57,910 bases of DNA, from positions 1 through 57,910 of the forward strand of contig BPKM01000011.1 in assembly GCA_026005135.1 (NCBI GenBank), read 5' to 3'. Positions 45,018 through 53,276 of this stretch are shown piece after piece. Each line of letters starts with the position of its first letter. Position 1 is the stretch's first letter. Made by a program: the position numbers and the translations under genes. The notes under the pieces are model-generated. The model had not been told where the DNA came from. It searched no databases and saw nothing but the letters and a program-made list of their open reading frames with translations. The DNA is from Leptospiraceae bacterium (GTDB lineage Bacteria; Spirochaetota; Leptospiria; Leptospirales; Leptonemataceae).

Positions 45018-45662
45018 TTGCATAAAAAACATTTATTAGAATATTTACCTATAGCATATATTCAGGATTACTATTTCAATAAAAACTGCTTTAAGGTTTC
45101 ATCAAAAGGAGATTTAATTAAAGAACTAACTATTACCTATTAATGTAATTCTTGTTCAGATAAAATCTCCAGAAAGAAATTTTAAAATAAAAAGAAGTAA
45201 AAGAAATATCACATAATAAACATTATCATATTTCTTATGAAGGTTTTACTCCAGAGTTGATAGAGTTATATAAATTTAATATTATAGAAATCACTATTAA
45301 TGAAATAATAATACGAAAGAGAAATTATATCTTATTTTTCGAAAGTATAAGATCCTATTCCAGAAGATATAATTGGAAGCTGGATATGTATAAAAAAAGA
45401 AATTATAAAACAGGATAATAATTTATATTTTTGTGATATTAAAAATGTTGAAGTTAAAGACATAAATAGTAATTCAGTTGGTAAAATTGTCGATTATATA
45501 GAAACAGGAGCTCATGGAATTATTGTAGTAGAACTTATCAACCAAAAGCAAATTTTTATTCCATTTATTAAAGAATATTGTGAAGTTATATATAAATTAA
45601 ATAATACAAAAGAAGTTGATTATATACGTGTAAAAAATTGGGAGTATTTTTTAGAAACTTAA
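45018..45662 (+). pseudogene. rimM: 16S rRNA maturation factor RimM, frame broken three times
   Basis: No single open frame covers this gap, but a RimM can be read across all three frames: LPIAYIQDYYF (from a TTG at 45018), VILVQIKSPERNFKI, then EISHNKHYHISYEG to NYILFFESI, then DPIPEDIIGSWICI. The C-terminal PRC-barrel is intact: VGKIVDYIETGAHGIIVVEL and QIFIPFIKEY. Each shift needs one base removed: near 45129-45141, in the A-run 45189-45193, and near 45346-45351. Position between khpA and trmD, and the TAATG overlap with trmD, fit rimM. Three lesions of one kind in a conserved gene point to sequence error or to unusual decoding. Confidence 0.8.
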
Positions 45663-46372
45663 TGTTTAAATTTCAAATTATAACACTCTTTCCAGAACGA
45701 TATAATGCCTATTTTTCAACAGGTTTACCTCATAAAGCCCTGTTAAATAAAATTATAGATTATACAACAGTTAATCTTTTAGATTATGCTATAGTGAAAA
45801 ATAAAAAAAAGAAAATTGATGATAAACCTTATGGTGGTGGTCCGGGAATGGTATTGAGAATTGAACCTGTGGATAAAGCATTAAATTCACTAAAAGAAAA
45901 ATTTCCTGTTATAGCAATGACTCCTTCTGGTTTACCATTAAATCAAAATATATTAAATAAATTCTATAAGAAATTATTGGAAAAAAATATATTTGGATTA
46001 ACCTTTATAAGTGGTTATTATGAAGGTTTTGATCAAAGAATTTTAGACTATTTAGTAGATTATGAATTCTCTATTGGAGACTTTATATTAAATTCTGGAG
46101 ACTTAGCCATTTTATGTTTTATTGATGCTTTTTGTAGATTAATTCCTGGTTTCTTAGGAAAAAAAGAAAGTCTAATAGAAGAAAGCTTTAATAAATCCAT
46201 TGGAGAATCTTTCTTATTGGAATATCCTCAATATACAAAACCCAGAGAATATAAAGGATGGAAAGTTCCAGAAATTTTATTAAGTGGAAACCATAAATTG
46301 ATTGAAAAATGGCGATATGAAAAAAGTTTGGACAGAACAAATCAAAGAAAAAAAAATATATTAGACGATTAA
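45662..46372 (+). CDS. trmD: tRNA (guanine-N1-)-methyltransferase
   Basis: Methylates G37 of tRNAs to prevent frameshifting. The 236-residue SPOUT enzyme has PYGGGPGMVLRIEP, the trefoil-knot segments ISGYYEGFDQRI and FSIGDFILNSGDLA, and YTKPREYKGWKVPEILLSG. The ATG at 45662 overlaps the rimM stop (TAATG) and matches the family start MFKFQIITLFPE; upstream in-frame codons belong to rimM. It ends shortly before rplS. Confidence 0.97.
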   Translation: MFKFQIITLFPERYNAYFSTGLPHKALLNKIIDYTTVNLLDYAIVKNKKKKIDDKPYGGGPGMVLRIEPVDKALNSLKEKFPVIAMTPSGLPLNQNILNKFYKKLLEKNIFGLTFISGYYEGFDQRILDYLVDYEFSIGDFILNSGDLAILCFIDAFCRLIPGFLGKKESLIEESFNKSIGESFLLEYPQYTKPREYKGWKVPEILLSGNHKLIEKWRYEKSLDRTNQRKKNILDD

Positions 46373-46408
46373 GAAAAATCATAAAAAAATTGTAATAAGG
46401 AACCCAAT

Positions 46409-46870
46409 ATGAGCCAGGAAAATTTAACACAAAATCAAACTGAAGAAGCCAAGCAAGAAGAAGTTCAGAATAATCAAGTAGAAACAGAAGAATCTTCTAA
46501 AGAAACGGTAGAAATTAGAATTAATGGAGAGAAATTATTGGTAAAAAAATCACCTTTATTTGAAAAGAAAGAATGGCCTGAATTTAAACCAGGCGATACT
46601 ATTAAAGTACATTATATTATTAAAGAGGGCGATAAAGAAAGAATTCAGATTTTTGAAGGTACAGTAATGAGAATACGTGGAGAGGATTTAAATAAAACCT
46701 TTACTGTTAGAAGAATTTCTCATGGTGTGGGTGTAGAAAGAACATTTCCCTATCATAGCCCCTGGATTGCAAATGTAGAAATTGTAAGAAAAGGGAAAGT
46801 ACGTAGAGCTCGTTTATATTATTTAAGAGAAAGAGTAGGTAAATCTGCAAGAATTAAGGAAGCTTTTTAA
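46409..46870 (+). CDS. rplS: 50S ribosomal protein L19 with acidic N-terminal extension
   Basis: The L19 core begins about residue 50 and has [40 protein letters not shown] and [16 protein letters not shown]19 lies at the 30S/50S interface. The protein is 153 residues, against about 115 in most bacteria; the extra 38-45 at the N terminus are rich in Glu, Gln and Asn ([19 protein letters not shown]). AAGGA lies before the first ATG and there is no internal ATG near the core start, so the extension is probably real. Confidence 0.95.
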   Translation: MSQENLTQNQTEEAKQEEVQNNQVETEESSKETVEIRINGEKLLVKKSPLFEKKEWPEFKPGDTIKVHYIIKEGDKERIQIFEGTVMRIRGEDLNKTFTVRRISHGVGVERTFPYHSPWIANVEIVRKGKVRRARLYYLRERVGKSARIKEAF

Positions 46871-46873
46871 TAT

Positions 46874-47629
46874 TTGAATATTCTGAATTCTTTTCCATTT
46901 TACGAATTATCTGCTTATAAAGAGTTTGAAATTGTATTAGGTATTGATGAAGCGGGAAGAGGTTCTTTAGCAGGACCTGTTTCCGTATCATGCATTTCTT
47001 TTCAAAAATCTTTTTTTCAAAATTATGATAAAAAAGAAAGCTGGATATATGAAGTAAATGATTCTAAAAAGTTAACTGAAAATAAAAGAGAAATATTATT
47101 AAATTCTATATTAAAAAATCTTTCTTTTTATAGATATTTATTGATTTCTTCCAGAATTATCGATAAGATAGGTATAAATGCAGCAATTGAAAAAGCAATA
47201 TTAATATTTATCAGACATATAGTTTGTTTTACCAATTATACAAAAATAAAATTTTATATTGATGGTAATTATAAATTTTTATATAATAATATTAAAGATG
47301 AAATTGATTCTATAAAAGATATTTTAATTACAAACAAAAAAAATATTGTAAATATTCAATTTAAAAAAAAGAATAAAAATTATTTAATTTCTAATGAAAA
47401 TATTATTAAAGGTGATGAAAAAGTATTTTCTATTGCTTGTGCTTCTATACTTTCTAAAGTAAAAAGAGACCAATATATGAAGAGGATATCTATACTTTTT
47501 CCGGACTATAATTTCCAAAATAATAAAGGTTATGGAACAAAAGAACATTTACAAAAGATTGAACAATTTGGTCAATGTTTTTTACATAGAAAATCCTATA
47601 ATATCAATTTTCAATATAGAATTTTTTAA
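46874..47629 (+). CDS. rnhB: Ribonuclease HII
   Basis: Removes ribonucleotides and RNA primers from DNA-RNA hybrids. The 251-residue protein has GIDEAGRGSLAGPVSV with the first catalytic Asp-Glu pair, VNDSKKLTENKRE, and the YIDGN and KGDEKVFSIACASILSKV segments with the other acidic residues. It starts with TTG at 46874, three bases after rplS. The insert KNIVNIQFKKKNKNYLIS is longer than usual. The rplS-rnhB order is common. Confidence 0.93.
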   Translation: MNILNSFPFYELSAYKEFEIVLGIDEAGRGSLAGPVSVSCISFQKSFFQNYDKKESWIYEVNDSKKLTENKREILLNSILKNLSFYRYLLISSRIIDKIGINAAIEKAILIFIRHIVCFTNYTKIKFYIDGNYKFLYNNIKDEIDSIKDILITNKKNIVNIQFKKKNKNYLISNENIIKGDEKVFSIACASILSKVKRDQYMKRISILFPDYNFQNNKGYGTKEHLQKIEQFGQCFLHRKSYNINFQYRIF

Positions 47630-47681
47630 ATTTTTTCAACAATTTATAAAGAAAAATTCAATTTTTCCGTTCATAAAGTTT

Positions 47682-47921
47682 ATGAAAGTTCAATTCTATT
47701 CTTCTTATTCTTTATTTCAGAATTCTGTTTTTAATAAAAATAATACAACACCAAAACGATTAACATATAATTTTATACTGACAATAAATCATTCTAATGT
47801 CTTATTAGAAATTGTTATAGTAAAGAAAAATTCCCATAAAAAAGTTAAAATTCATATTAGTGATCCAGATAATGTTCTGGATTTAAAAACAAAAAAAGAA
47901 ATAGAAAAAATTTGTTTTTAA
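47682..47921 (+). CDS. Small protein of unknown function before the FlhB-like gene
   Basis: A 79-residue open frame starting MKVQFYSSYSLFQNSVF, with two beta-strand-like stretches (LTYNFILTINHSNVLLEIVI, HKKVKIHISDPDNVLDL). The ATG at 47682 has no clear ribosome site; the frame stays open upstream into rnhB. I do not recognise it. It lies just before the FlhB-like gene, where a remnant or relative of a hook-length control protein (FliK C-terminal type) might be expected, but the sequence does not show this. Confidence 0.5.
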   Translation: MKVQFYSSYSLFQNSVFNKNNTTPKRLTYNFILTINHSNVLLEIVIVKKNSHKKVKIHISDPDNVLDLKTKKEIEKICF

Positions 47922-47940
47922 AATTATTTATGATTATACT

Positions 47941-48216
47941 ATGAAAAATAAAAATATATATATAGGATTAAAATTTAATCCTGGATATGATAATGCTCCT
48001 AAGATACTATTTAAATTTTATTCTTTTGAAACCGATAAATTACTTACAATGTTTCGAAAGGAAAAAATACCCATTATAAAAGATAAAGTACTTGTATCTA
48101 TACTTGAACAATTACCAGTTGGATCTGAAATACCAGAAGAGCTTTATTTTACAATTGCAAATATTTATAAGATATTATATAACAATGGCTACATCAAGAA
48201 AGAAGAAAACAATTAA
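47941..48216 (+). CDS. FlhB-like small protein (FhlB type)
   Basis: A 91-residue protein that matches only the cytoplasmic C-terminal part of FlhB/YscU. It starts IYIGLKFNPGYDNAPKILFK, where full FlhB has an alanine-leucine stretch before its autocleavage site, and continues with IPIIKDKVLVSILEQLPVGS and IPEELYFTIANIYKIL, typical of this domain. The NPTH cleavage motif is absent. Such stand-alone copies are found in flagellated bacteria and can partly replace the FlhB C-terminal domain in export switching. It overlaps the HD-GYP gene by 32 bases. Confidence 0.85.
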   Translation: MKNKNIYIGLKFNPGYDNAPKILFKFYSFETDKLLTMFRKEKIPIIKDKVLVSILEQLPVGSEIPEELYFTIANIYKILYNNGYIKKEENN

Positions 48217-49393
48217 AATAGAAGATTTAAAACCAGGAATGGTTTTTACATCTCCATTATATATTGATGATGAAAATATTTTAGTACGAGCAAATGAACC
48301 AATAAAAAAAACTGATATAGAAAAATTGTTAAAATGGGGTATTGATGTTGTTTATACAGATGGAGATTTAATTATTGAACAAAATAAAGAACTAAAAAAA
48401 AACATCGAAAGTAAAGGAAACAAGGTTTTACAGGAATTAGATGATATTAAATTACATAAAGATTATGCAAAATTAAAAGATTTTAAAGAAGAATTTCAGG
48501 AAAGAATTATTACTATTGGATCTATACTAAGAAGGAATTTTAAGGATCTGGTAGAAAAAAAACAATTTAATAATCACGAAATTTTATCAGAAGCATTATA
48601 TTTAACAAATCAAATTGTAGAATATCGTTTTTTCCCATTATTGTTATTAGGGATAAGGATATCTGATGATGTAATTGTTCATCATTCTATCCATACAGCT
48701 TGTTATGGAGGTTATTTAGGTAAATTAATCAATCTAAGTAAAGTTAGGATTCAAGATCTTGTTTTTGCTATAATGCTTATGGATGTTGGTATGTATTTTA
48801 TTCCACCTCAATTAAGACAAAAAAATTATCCCTTAACAGAAAAAGAAAGAAGGGTCTTTTATGCTCATACAATATATGGATACAAAGTTTTAAAAGAGGA
48901 TGCCTATGTAAAACAACCTTTAGCACTTGTGGCTTTACAACATCATGAAAACTTTGATGGTACTGGATATCCAAGAAAATTAAAGAAAGAAGAAATTTCT
49001 TTAATGGCAAGAATTGCTGCTGTTGTAGATCGATATGCAGCAATGATTGAAGATCGATATCATCGGACAGCAAAAATGCCTTACGAAGCAATGAAGGTTT
49101 TATTATCTCAGGAAGCATCTCATTTAGATCCCAGAATATTACGATTTTTTGTTGGGGGTATGTCTGCTTATCCCATTGGTTCTTATGTTTTACTTTCCAA
49201 TAATTATAAAGCACTTGTGGTAGAGGGTAATATTCAATCTCCTTTACGCCCCCTTGTTAAATTATTATTTGATGATAGCAATAAAATTATAGAAGATTTA
49301 AAATTTTTAGATTTAACAAAAGAACCAACAGTTACAATAACCAAAGTTTTAAATCCAAAAAATGAAGGTTTAAATATTTCCCAATTAATTTAG
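48185..49393 (+). CDS. HD-GYP-domain protein with an altered HD pair
   Basis: A 402-residue protein. Residues 8-65 are a small N-terminal domain (IEDLKPGMVFTSPLYID, with a GIDVVYTDGD end) common before HD-GYP domains. The HD-GYP part has HHSIH (166-170), QHHENFDGTGYPRKL (His253, His254 and GYP at 261-263) and RIAAVVDRYAAM. However, the metal-site pair normally written HDxGK reads M199-D-V-G-M203. These enzymes cut cyclic di-GMP; loss of the His and Lys suggests an altered or lost activity, with a binding role possible. The ATG at 48185 is used because MATSRKKKTIKIEDL gives the standard start. Confidence 0.88.
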   Translation: MATSRKKKTIKIEDLKPGMVFTSPLYIDDENILVRANEPIKKTDIEKLLKWGIDVVYTDGDLIIEQNKELKKNIESKGNKVLQELDDIKLHKDYAKLKDFKEEFQERIITIGSILRRNFKDLVEKKQFNNHEILSEALYLTNQIVEYRFFPLLLLGIRISDDVIVHHSIHTACYGGYLGKLINLSKVRIQDLVFAIMLMDVGMYFIPPQLRQKNYPLTEKERRVFYAHTIYGYKVLKEDAYVKQPLALVALQHHENFDGTGYPRKLKKEEISLMARIAAVVDRYAAMIEDRYHRTAKMPYEAMKVLLSQEASHLDPRILRFFVGGMSAYPIGSYVLLSNNYKALVVEGNIQSPLRPLVKLLFDDSNKIIEDLKFLDLTKEPTVTITKVLNPKNEGLNISQLI

Positions 49394-49451
49394 TTATATT
49401 TTTAAAAATAAATAGATATTATTTATATAGATTTATCTAATGAGGGTATAA

Positions 49452-49877
49452 TTGGGAAAATTTAGAAATCAAAGTGAAGAAGTAATATATCAATATCTTA
49501 TCAATAAAAATTATACTATTCTTGAACATAATAAAATTATTAAGGATAAAGAATTCAGAATAGAGATTGATATAATTGGATTTTATAATAAAAATCAAAC
49601 CTTACATTTTATTGAAGTAAAGAATTGGAATCATTTTTATATTCATCCCGTTATAAAGGAAATATATCATCGTAAAGAAAAACTTATTTTATCATCAAAA
49701 ATATTTATAAATCATATTATAAATAATAAAAAGTATTATAAAGAAAAATGTGAATATAATCAGTTATTATGTCTCTTAGAGAAAATTTCTCCATGGGAAT
49801 TAACAGTTTCTTTTGATCTAATCTGGAAAAAACAGAATAAAATTTATCATTTTAAAAATATTTTAGGTAAGAACTAA
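49452..49877 (+). CDS. YraN-family (UPF0102) endonuclease-like protein
   Basis: A 141-residue protein of the restriction-endonuclease-like fold. The family core is visible: NQSEEVIYQYLINKNYTILE, then RIEIDIIGFYN and LHFIEVKNW, which gives the D-x-ExK nuclease pattern. In place of the usual GEID it has RIEIDII, so the aspartate is kept. The gene begins with TTG at 49452 with a GAGGG site upstream. UPF0102 genes are often found near rnhB and trmD, as here. Cellular role is unknown, possibly in DNA uptake or recombination. Confidence 0.85.
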   Translation: MGKFRNQSEEVIYQYLINKNYTILEHNKIIKDKEFRIEIDIIGFYNKNQTLHFIEVKNWNHFYIHPVIKEIYHRKEKLILSSKIFINHIINNKKYYKEKCEYNQLLCLLEKISPWELTVSFDLIWKKQNKIYHFKNILGKN

Positions 49878-49957
49878 AAAAGTACTATTTCGTTTTTTTT
49901 AACAGGTCGAATGTACATATATCCACGGATGGAAATTTATGTTACAAGGATGTAACT

Positions 49958-50212
49958 ATGAAAGAAAAATTAAATTCACGTGTAAAGATTAAATCAGAAA
50001 AATCTAATATTAGAAAAAATTTAAAAAATGAAAAATGGGAAGAGGAATTAGAAGATCTGGATCCACTTGTTTTAAAAAAACAGGGTATTACCTATTTTCA
50101 GAAAAAAGATATTTCTTATTACAAGAAAAAAATTATAGATGAAAAATATATGGAACATGCAATCAATAGAATTGCTATGGAACTTTCTCATTTTATTTTA
50201 AAGGATCGCTAA
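49958..50212 (+). CDS. Small basic protein of unknown function
   Basis: An 84-residue, lysine-rich protein starting MKEKLNSRVKIKSEKSN, with an acidic patch (WEEELEDLDPLVLKKQG) and a C-terminal helix (YMEHAINRIAMELSHFIL). A good AAGGATGTA ribosome-site region precedes the ATG. No family is recognised. Its last 20 bases overlap the end of the convergent comM-like gene. Coding character (good helix, no rare stops) and ribosome site support it as real. Confidence 0.6.
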   Translation: MKEKLNSRVKIKSEKSNIRKNLKNEKWEEELEDLDPLVLKKQGITYFQKKDISYYKKKIIDEKYMEHAINRIAMELSHFILKDR

Positions 50213-51677
50213 AATGATGATAAATCTTTGGCTCTTCAAAGAAGTTTAATGGATTGCGAACTTTTAGAGCAATTTGAAGATCTTTTTCAGTAATCCGGGG
50301 ATTGCCAGAATAATCACAAAAGGTTTGAGCAATCTTCCGGATGATTTTTTTCTCATTATTACTTAGAAATTTTGTTTGTTCATTCCAGTAATGTTCTGTT
50401 TTTTCATTCTCGAAAAGACAATATTTTTCGATTAGATGAGAAGGAATTTCTGAATTATAATTAAAATTGGTATCTTTATATTTTTCTTTTTGTCTTAGAA
50501 TTGCTTTATTTATTTTTATTTTTATTTCTTGCATTGTTTTTTCCTGTAATGTGATGAAATTATTATCAATAAAATATATAATATCAATTGATTCTTTCAG
50601 ATATAGTTCGAATTTTTTATGAAAATTTATAATTTGTTTATGATTACAACTACAATTTTTGATTGGATTAAATAAATTTCCGCAGGGGCAAGGAATGGAA
50701 AAAAATAAAAGCCAGAAGTTATTTTTTAAAATAAAATCATAATAATTAATAGATTGATTTTCTAAAAGTGTCTTAAAAAGAAGTATAATATCTTTTTTTA
50801 ATCCATTAAAATCATTAACAAGAAGAAAACCAAATTGATTTTGATATAATATACTTTCCATAAGGTTTTTTTTATCTCCAATCAATTCCTTTTTTGTAAT
50901 ATTGCTCTGAATAATTTTTATGGGCCTTCTTTTTATTGATTCATGAATAATAAGAAATTCATCTTTTTCTTCTGGTAAAATGTCTGGTATAAAGAAAGAT
51001 AAAAGATTTAGAAATTCGTTTTTATTTATTGGTTGTTTTTCTATAAAATAAAAAGAATGTTTACCTGCAATTAAGGGAAGTATTTCTATTAAATTTTTAT
51101 AAATTTTTAAACTTTTGGGTAATTCATTTTCATTTACTTTATTCTTATTTATATATTCGAAAGATATACTTTGATCTAAAAGTTCTTTTATATGGGAAAT
51201 TTGAGCAATTTTAATATGATTAATATCAATAGAATAATTGTTAGTATTTTTGGGAATAATGAATTTATTAAAATGTAAAGATTTACCTTGTACTAAAAAA
51301 GTAGAAAGATTTTCTATGGGTTCTAATTCTCCTAATAATGTTAATTCCCCTAAGAAAGCAATTTCTTCGATGGGGTTTAAAAAATCAAAATTTTTAAAGG
51401 CTAATAAAATAGACATAAAAATAGAAAAATCTAAATAATTATAATATTGTTTTAAAATAGAAGGGCTAATATTAACCTGAATATTTTCATATGGTAATGG
51501 AATCTGATTTGATAAAAAAATCGTTTGTAATTTTATAGATAAATCATTTGCTTTTTGATAGGGAATTCCTAATATTTTTATTCCAGGTATACCTTTTCTT
51601 ATAACAGTTTGAACCGAAATTTTTCGTACAAAATTTGGTTTTTCAATGATCAAAGACTTTACAGTAAATGTTCTCAT
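50193..51677 (-). CDS. ComM/YifB-like protein lacking Walker motifs
   Basis: A 494-residue relative of the ComM (Mg-chelatase subunit D/I) AAA+ helicases that help DNA integration in natural transformation. The N-terminal Lon/S5-like part (1-175) keeps IKILGIPYQKANDLSIKL and FLGELTLLGELEPIENLS. At the ATPase site, however, LPLIAGKHSFYFIEKQPINK (200-219) stands where GPPGxGKT is expected. The Walker B region reads GFLLVNDF without the Asp-Glu pair. The CPCG and CSC zinc-like cysteines (330, 332, 342, 344) and the C-terminal Mg-chelatase helices (LSNNEKKIIRKIAQTFCDYS) remain. ATP use looks lost. It starts just before the divergent T2SS lipoprotein gene. Confidence 0.85.
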   Translation of the reverse strand: MRTFTVKSLIIEKPNFVRKISVQTVIRKGIPGIKILGIPYQKANDLSIKLQTIFLSNQIPLPYENIQVNISPSILKQYYNYLDFSIFMSILLAFKNFDFLNPIEEIAFLGELTLLGELEPIENLSTFLVQGKSLHFNKFIIPKNTNNYSIDINHIKIAQISHIKELLDQSISFEYINKNKVNENELPKSLKIYKNLIEILPLIAGKHSFYFIEKQPINKNEFLNLLSFFIPDILPEEKDEFLIIHESIKRRPIKIIQSNITKKELIGDKKNLMESILYQNQFGFLLVNDFNGLKKDIILLFKTLLENQSINYYDFILKNNFWLLFFSIPCPCGNLFNPIKNCSCNHKQIINFHKKFELYLKESIDIIYFIDNNFITLQEKTMQEIKIKINKAILRQKEKYKDTNFNYNSEIPSHLIEKYCLFENEKTEHYWNEQTKFLSNNEKKIIRKIAQTFCDYSGNPRITEKDLQIALKVRNPLNFFEEPKIYHHFSDPLK

Positions 51678-51695
51678 ATATATATAGTATGTATT

Positions 51696-52097
51696 ATGAG
51701 TAAAAATCTAATTATTTTTTTAGGGGTTTTTTTTATTTTATCTTGTAAATCGAGTTTAATAAAAAAAGAAGAACTGGAAAAATGGAATGCTCAATTACAA
51801 AAAGAATATATTAGTTTAGACAATATTGCTTTGTATGAATATGATTTTGATAAAAAAAAATATATAACTATTAATGAAAGTATTTTAATTAAAAAAAATA
51901 CCAAAGTTTATTTACAATTAGAAGCAGTTGATGATTGGTTAAGAATACGTGCATTTGATTTACAAAAAAACAAAAAGGACTATTTAGGAGAGGTAATCTT
52001 TTATTTAACAGTTCCAGAAAATAAAGAATTAACTTCGAGTGAAATTAAAAAAATTATTGATGATTTTATCACAATGCATTTTAATTCCATAAATTGA
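51696..52097 (+). CDS. Lipoprotein at the head of the type II secretion operon
   Basis: A 133-residue lipoprotein: IIFLGVFFILSCKSS gives a short signal and a lipobox with Cys17. The rest is about 115 residues, with LQLEAVDDWLRIRAFDLQ and GEVIFYLTVPENKELTSSE. The family is unknown. Its place nine bases before the LysM-M23 gene and one gene before gspC suggests a secretion-system lipoprotein, perhaps a pilotin-like helper for the GspD secretin; this is inference. The ATG at 51696 is preferred, because upstream in-frame codons lie in the comM promoter region. Confidence 0.75.
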   Translation: MSKNLIIFLGVFFILSCKSSLIKKEELEKWNAQLQKEYISLDNIALYEYDFDKKKYITINESILIKKNTKVYLQLEAVDDWLRIRAFDLQKNKKDYLGEVIFYLTVPENKELTSSEIKKIIDDFITMHFNSIN

Positions 52098-52106
52098 TAA
52101 TTATTT

Positions 52107-53270
52107 ATGAATATATCAACATTTATAGCCGATAAAAAAAATATGTATTTAAAAAAAGAAGTAATTTTTTTATTTTCTTTTATTTTTTTACTTTTACAAA
52201 CAGGAAATTTAAGTTTAGTAGCAGAAACAAAATCTCATGGATACGAGGAAACAGACGAAATAGATATAGAAATTAAAAAATATATACAAAATTTAAAAGA
52301 TAAAGATTTTGATGAGGAAAAATTAAATCAAATTTTTGGCCCTCCTTTACAATTAGATGATATAGAATTAATTCCTCAAAAAGAACAAACACTTCAATTT
52401 CAAAATTTATCCGAACAGGAATTAGAACAAAAAATACAGGAATTTTATAATCAAGGAAAAATTTATAATTATATTGTAAAAGAAGGGGATACTTTATATT
52501 CAATAGCAAAAGAATTTGGAATGAATTTAAATGAAATTTATCAATTAAATCCAGAAATTAGAAATAAAACAATTTATGTGGGAGATATAATAAAAGTTTA
52601 TAAACAATCTGAAAATCAAATACAAAATAAAAAATGGAAAAAAAGAAATGTAGTAATTTATAAATATAAAAAGTATAAAGTAAAAAAAGGAGATACATTA
52701 TCTCATATAGCTCGAAAATTTGGTACTACAGTAAATTCCTTAATACATTTAAATAAATTAAATTCCAGGGGAATAATTTATCCTAATCAGATTTTAATTG
52801 TTAATAAATATAAAATAATAAAAAATTATAAGGTAAGAAAATTATTTATTCAACCAGTTGATGGTTATATAACTTCCGGTTTTGGTTATAGAAGAAATCC
52901 CTTTATAAGTAAGATAAAACATTTCCATAAAGGAATTGATATTGGTGCAAATATAGGAACACCTGTAAAAGCTGCAAGAGATGGTCTTGTTATTTTTTCT
53001 GGTAGAATGGCTGGTTTTGGTAATTGTATCTTTATAAGACATCAGGATGGATATATTACTGTATATGGTCATAATAAAGTGAATTTAGTTAAGGTGGGAG
53101 ATATTGTATATCAGGGACAGATAATTGCAGAAGTAGGAAGAACAGGTTATGCAACAGGTCCCCACCTACATTTCGAAGTAAGAAAATTAGATAAACCATT
53201 AAATCCATTATATGCATTAAAATTAGAAGAAAAAATACAATTGTCAGTAAGAAGAATTGCATTAAAATAA
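52107..53270 (+). CDS. LysM-containing M23 metallopeptidase
   Basis: A 387-residue exported protein. A signal/anchor is at about 18-38 (FLFSFIFLLLQTGNLSLVA). Two LysM domains follow: NYIVKEGDTLYSIAKEFGMN (about 125-165) and YKVKKGDTLSHIARKFGT (about 193-235), which bind peptidoglycan. The C-terminal M23 domain has GFGYRRNPF, HKGIDIG (zinc His and Asp), YGHNKV and HLHFEV, all intact, so it should be an active peptidoglycan hydrolase. It may open the wall for the secretion machinery encoded downstream. An in-frame ATG at 52143 is an alternative start. Confidence 0.93.
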   Translation: MNISTFIADKKNMYLKKEVIFLFSFIFLLLQTGNLSLVAETKSHGYEETDEIDIEIKKYIQNLKDKDFDEEKLNQIFGPPLQLDDIELIPQKEQTLQFQNLSEQELEQKIQEFYNQGKIYNYIVKEGDTLYSIAKEFGMNLNEIYQLNPEIRNKTIYVGDIIKVYKQSENQIQNKKWKKRNVVIYKYKKYKVKKGDTLSHIARKFGTTVNSLIHLNKLNSRGIIYPNQILIVNKYKIIKNYKVRKLFIQPVDGYITSGFGYRRNPFISKIKHFHKGIDIGANIGTPVKAARDGLVIFSGRMAGFGNCIFIRHQDGYITVYGHNKVNLVKVGDIVYQGQIIAEVGRTGYATGPHLHFEVRKLDKPLNPLYALKLEEKIQLSVRRIALK

Positions 53271-53276
53271 ATATAT

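Noticed and set aside
47532..47681. Longer start for the gene before the FlhB-like protein
   Set aside because: It would overlap rnhB by about 100 bases in another frame, with no ribosome site.
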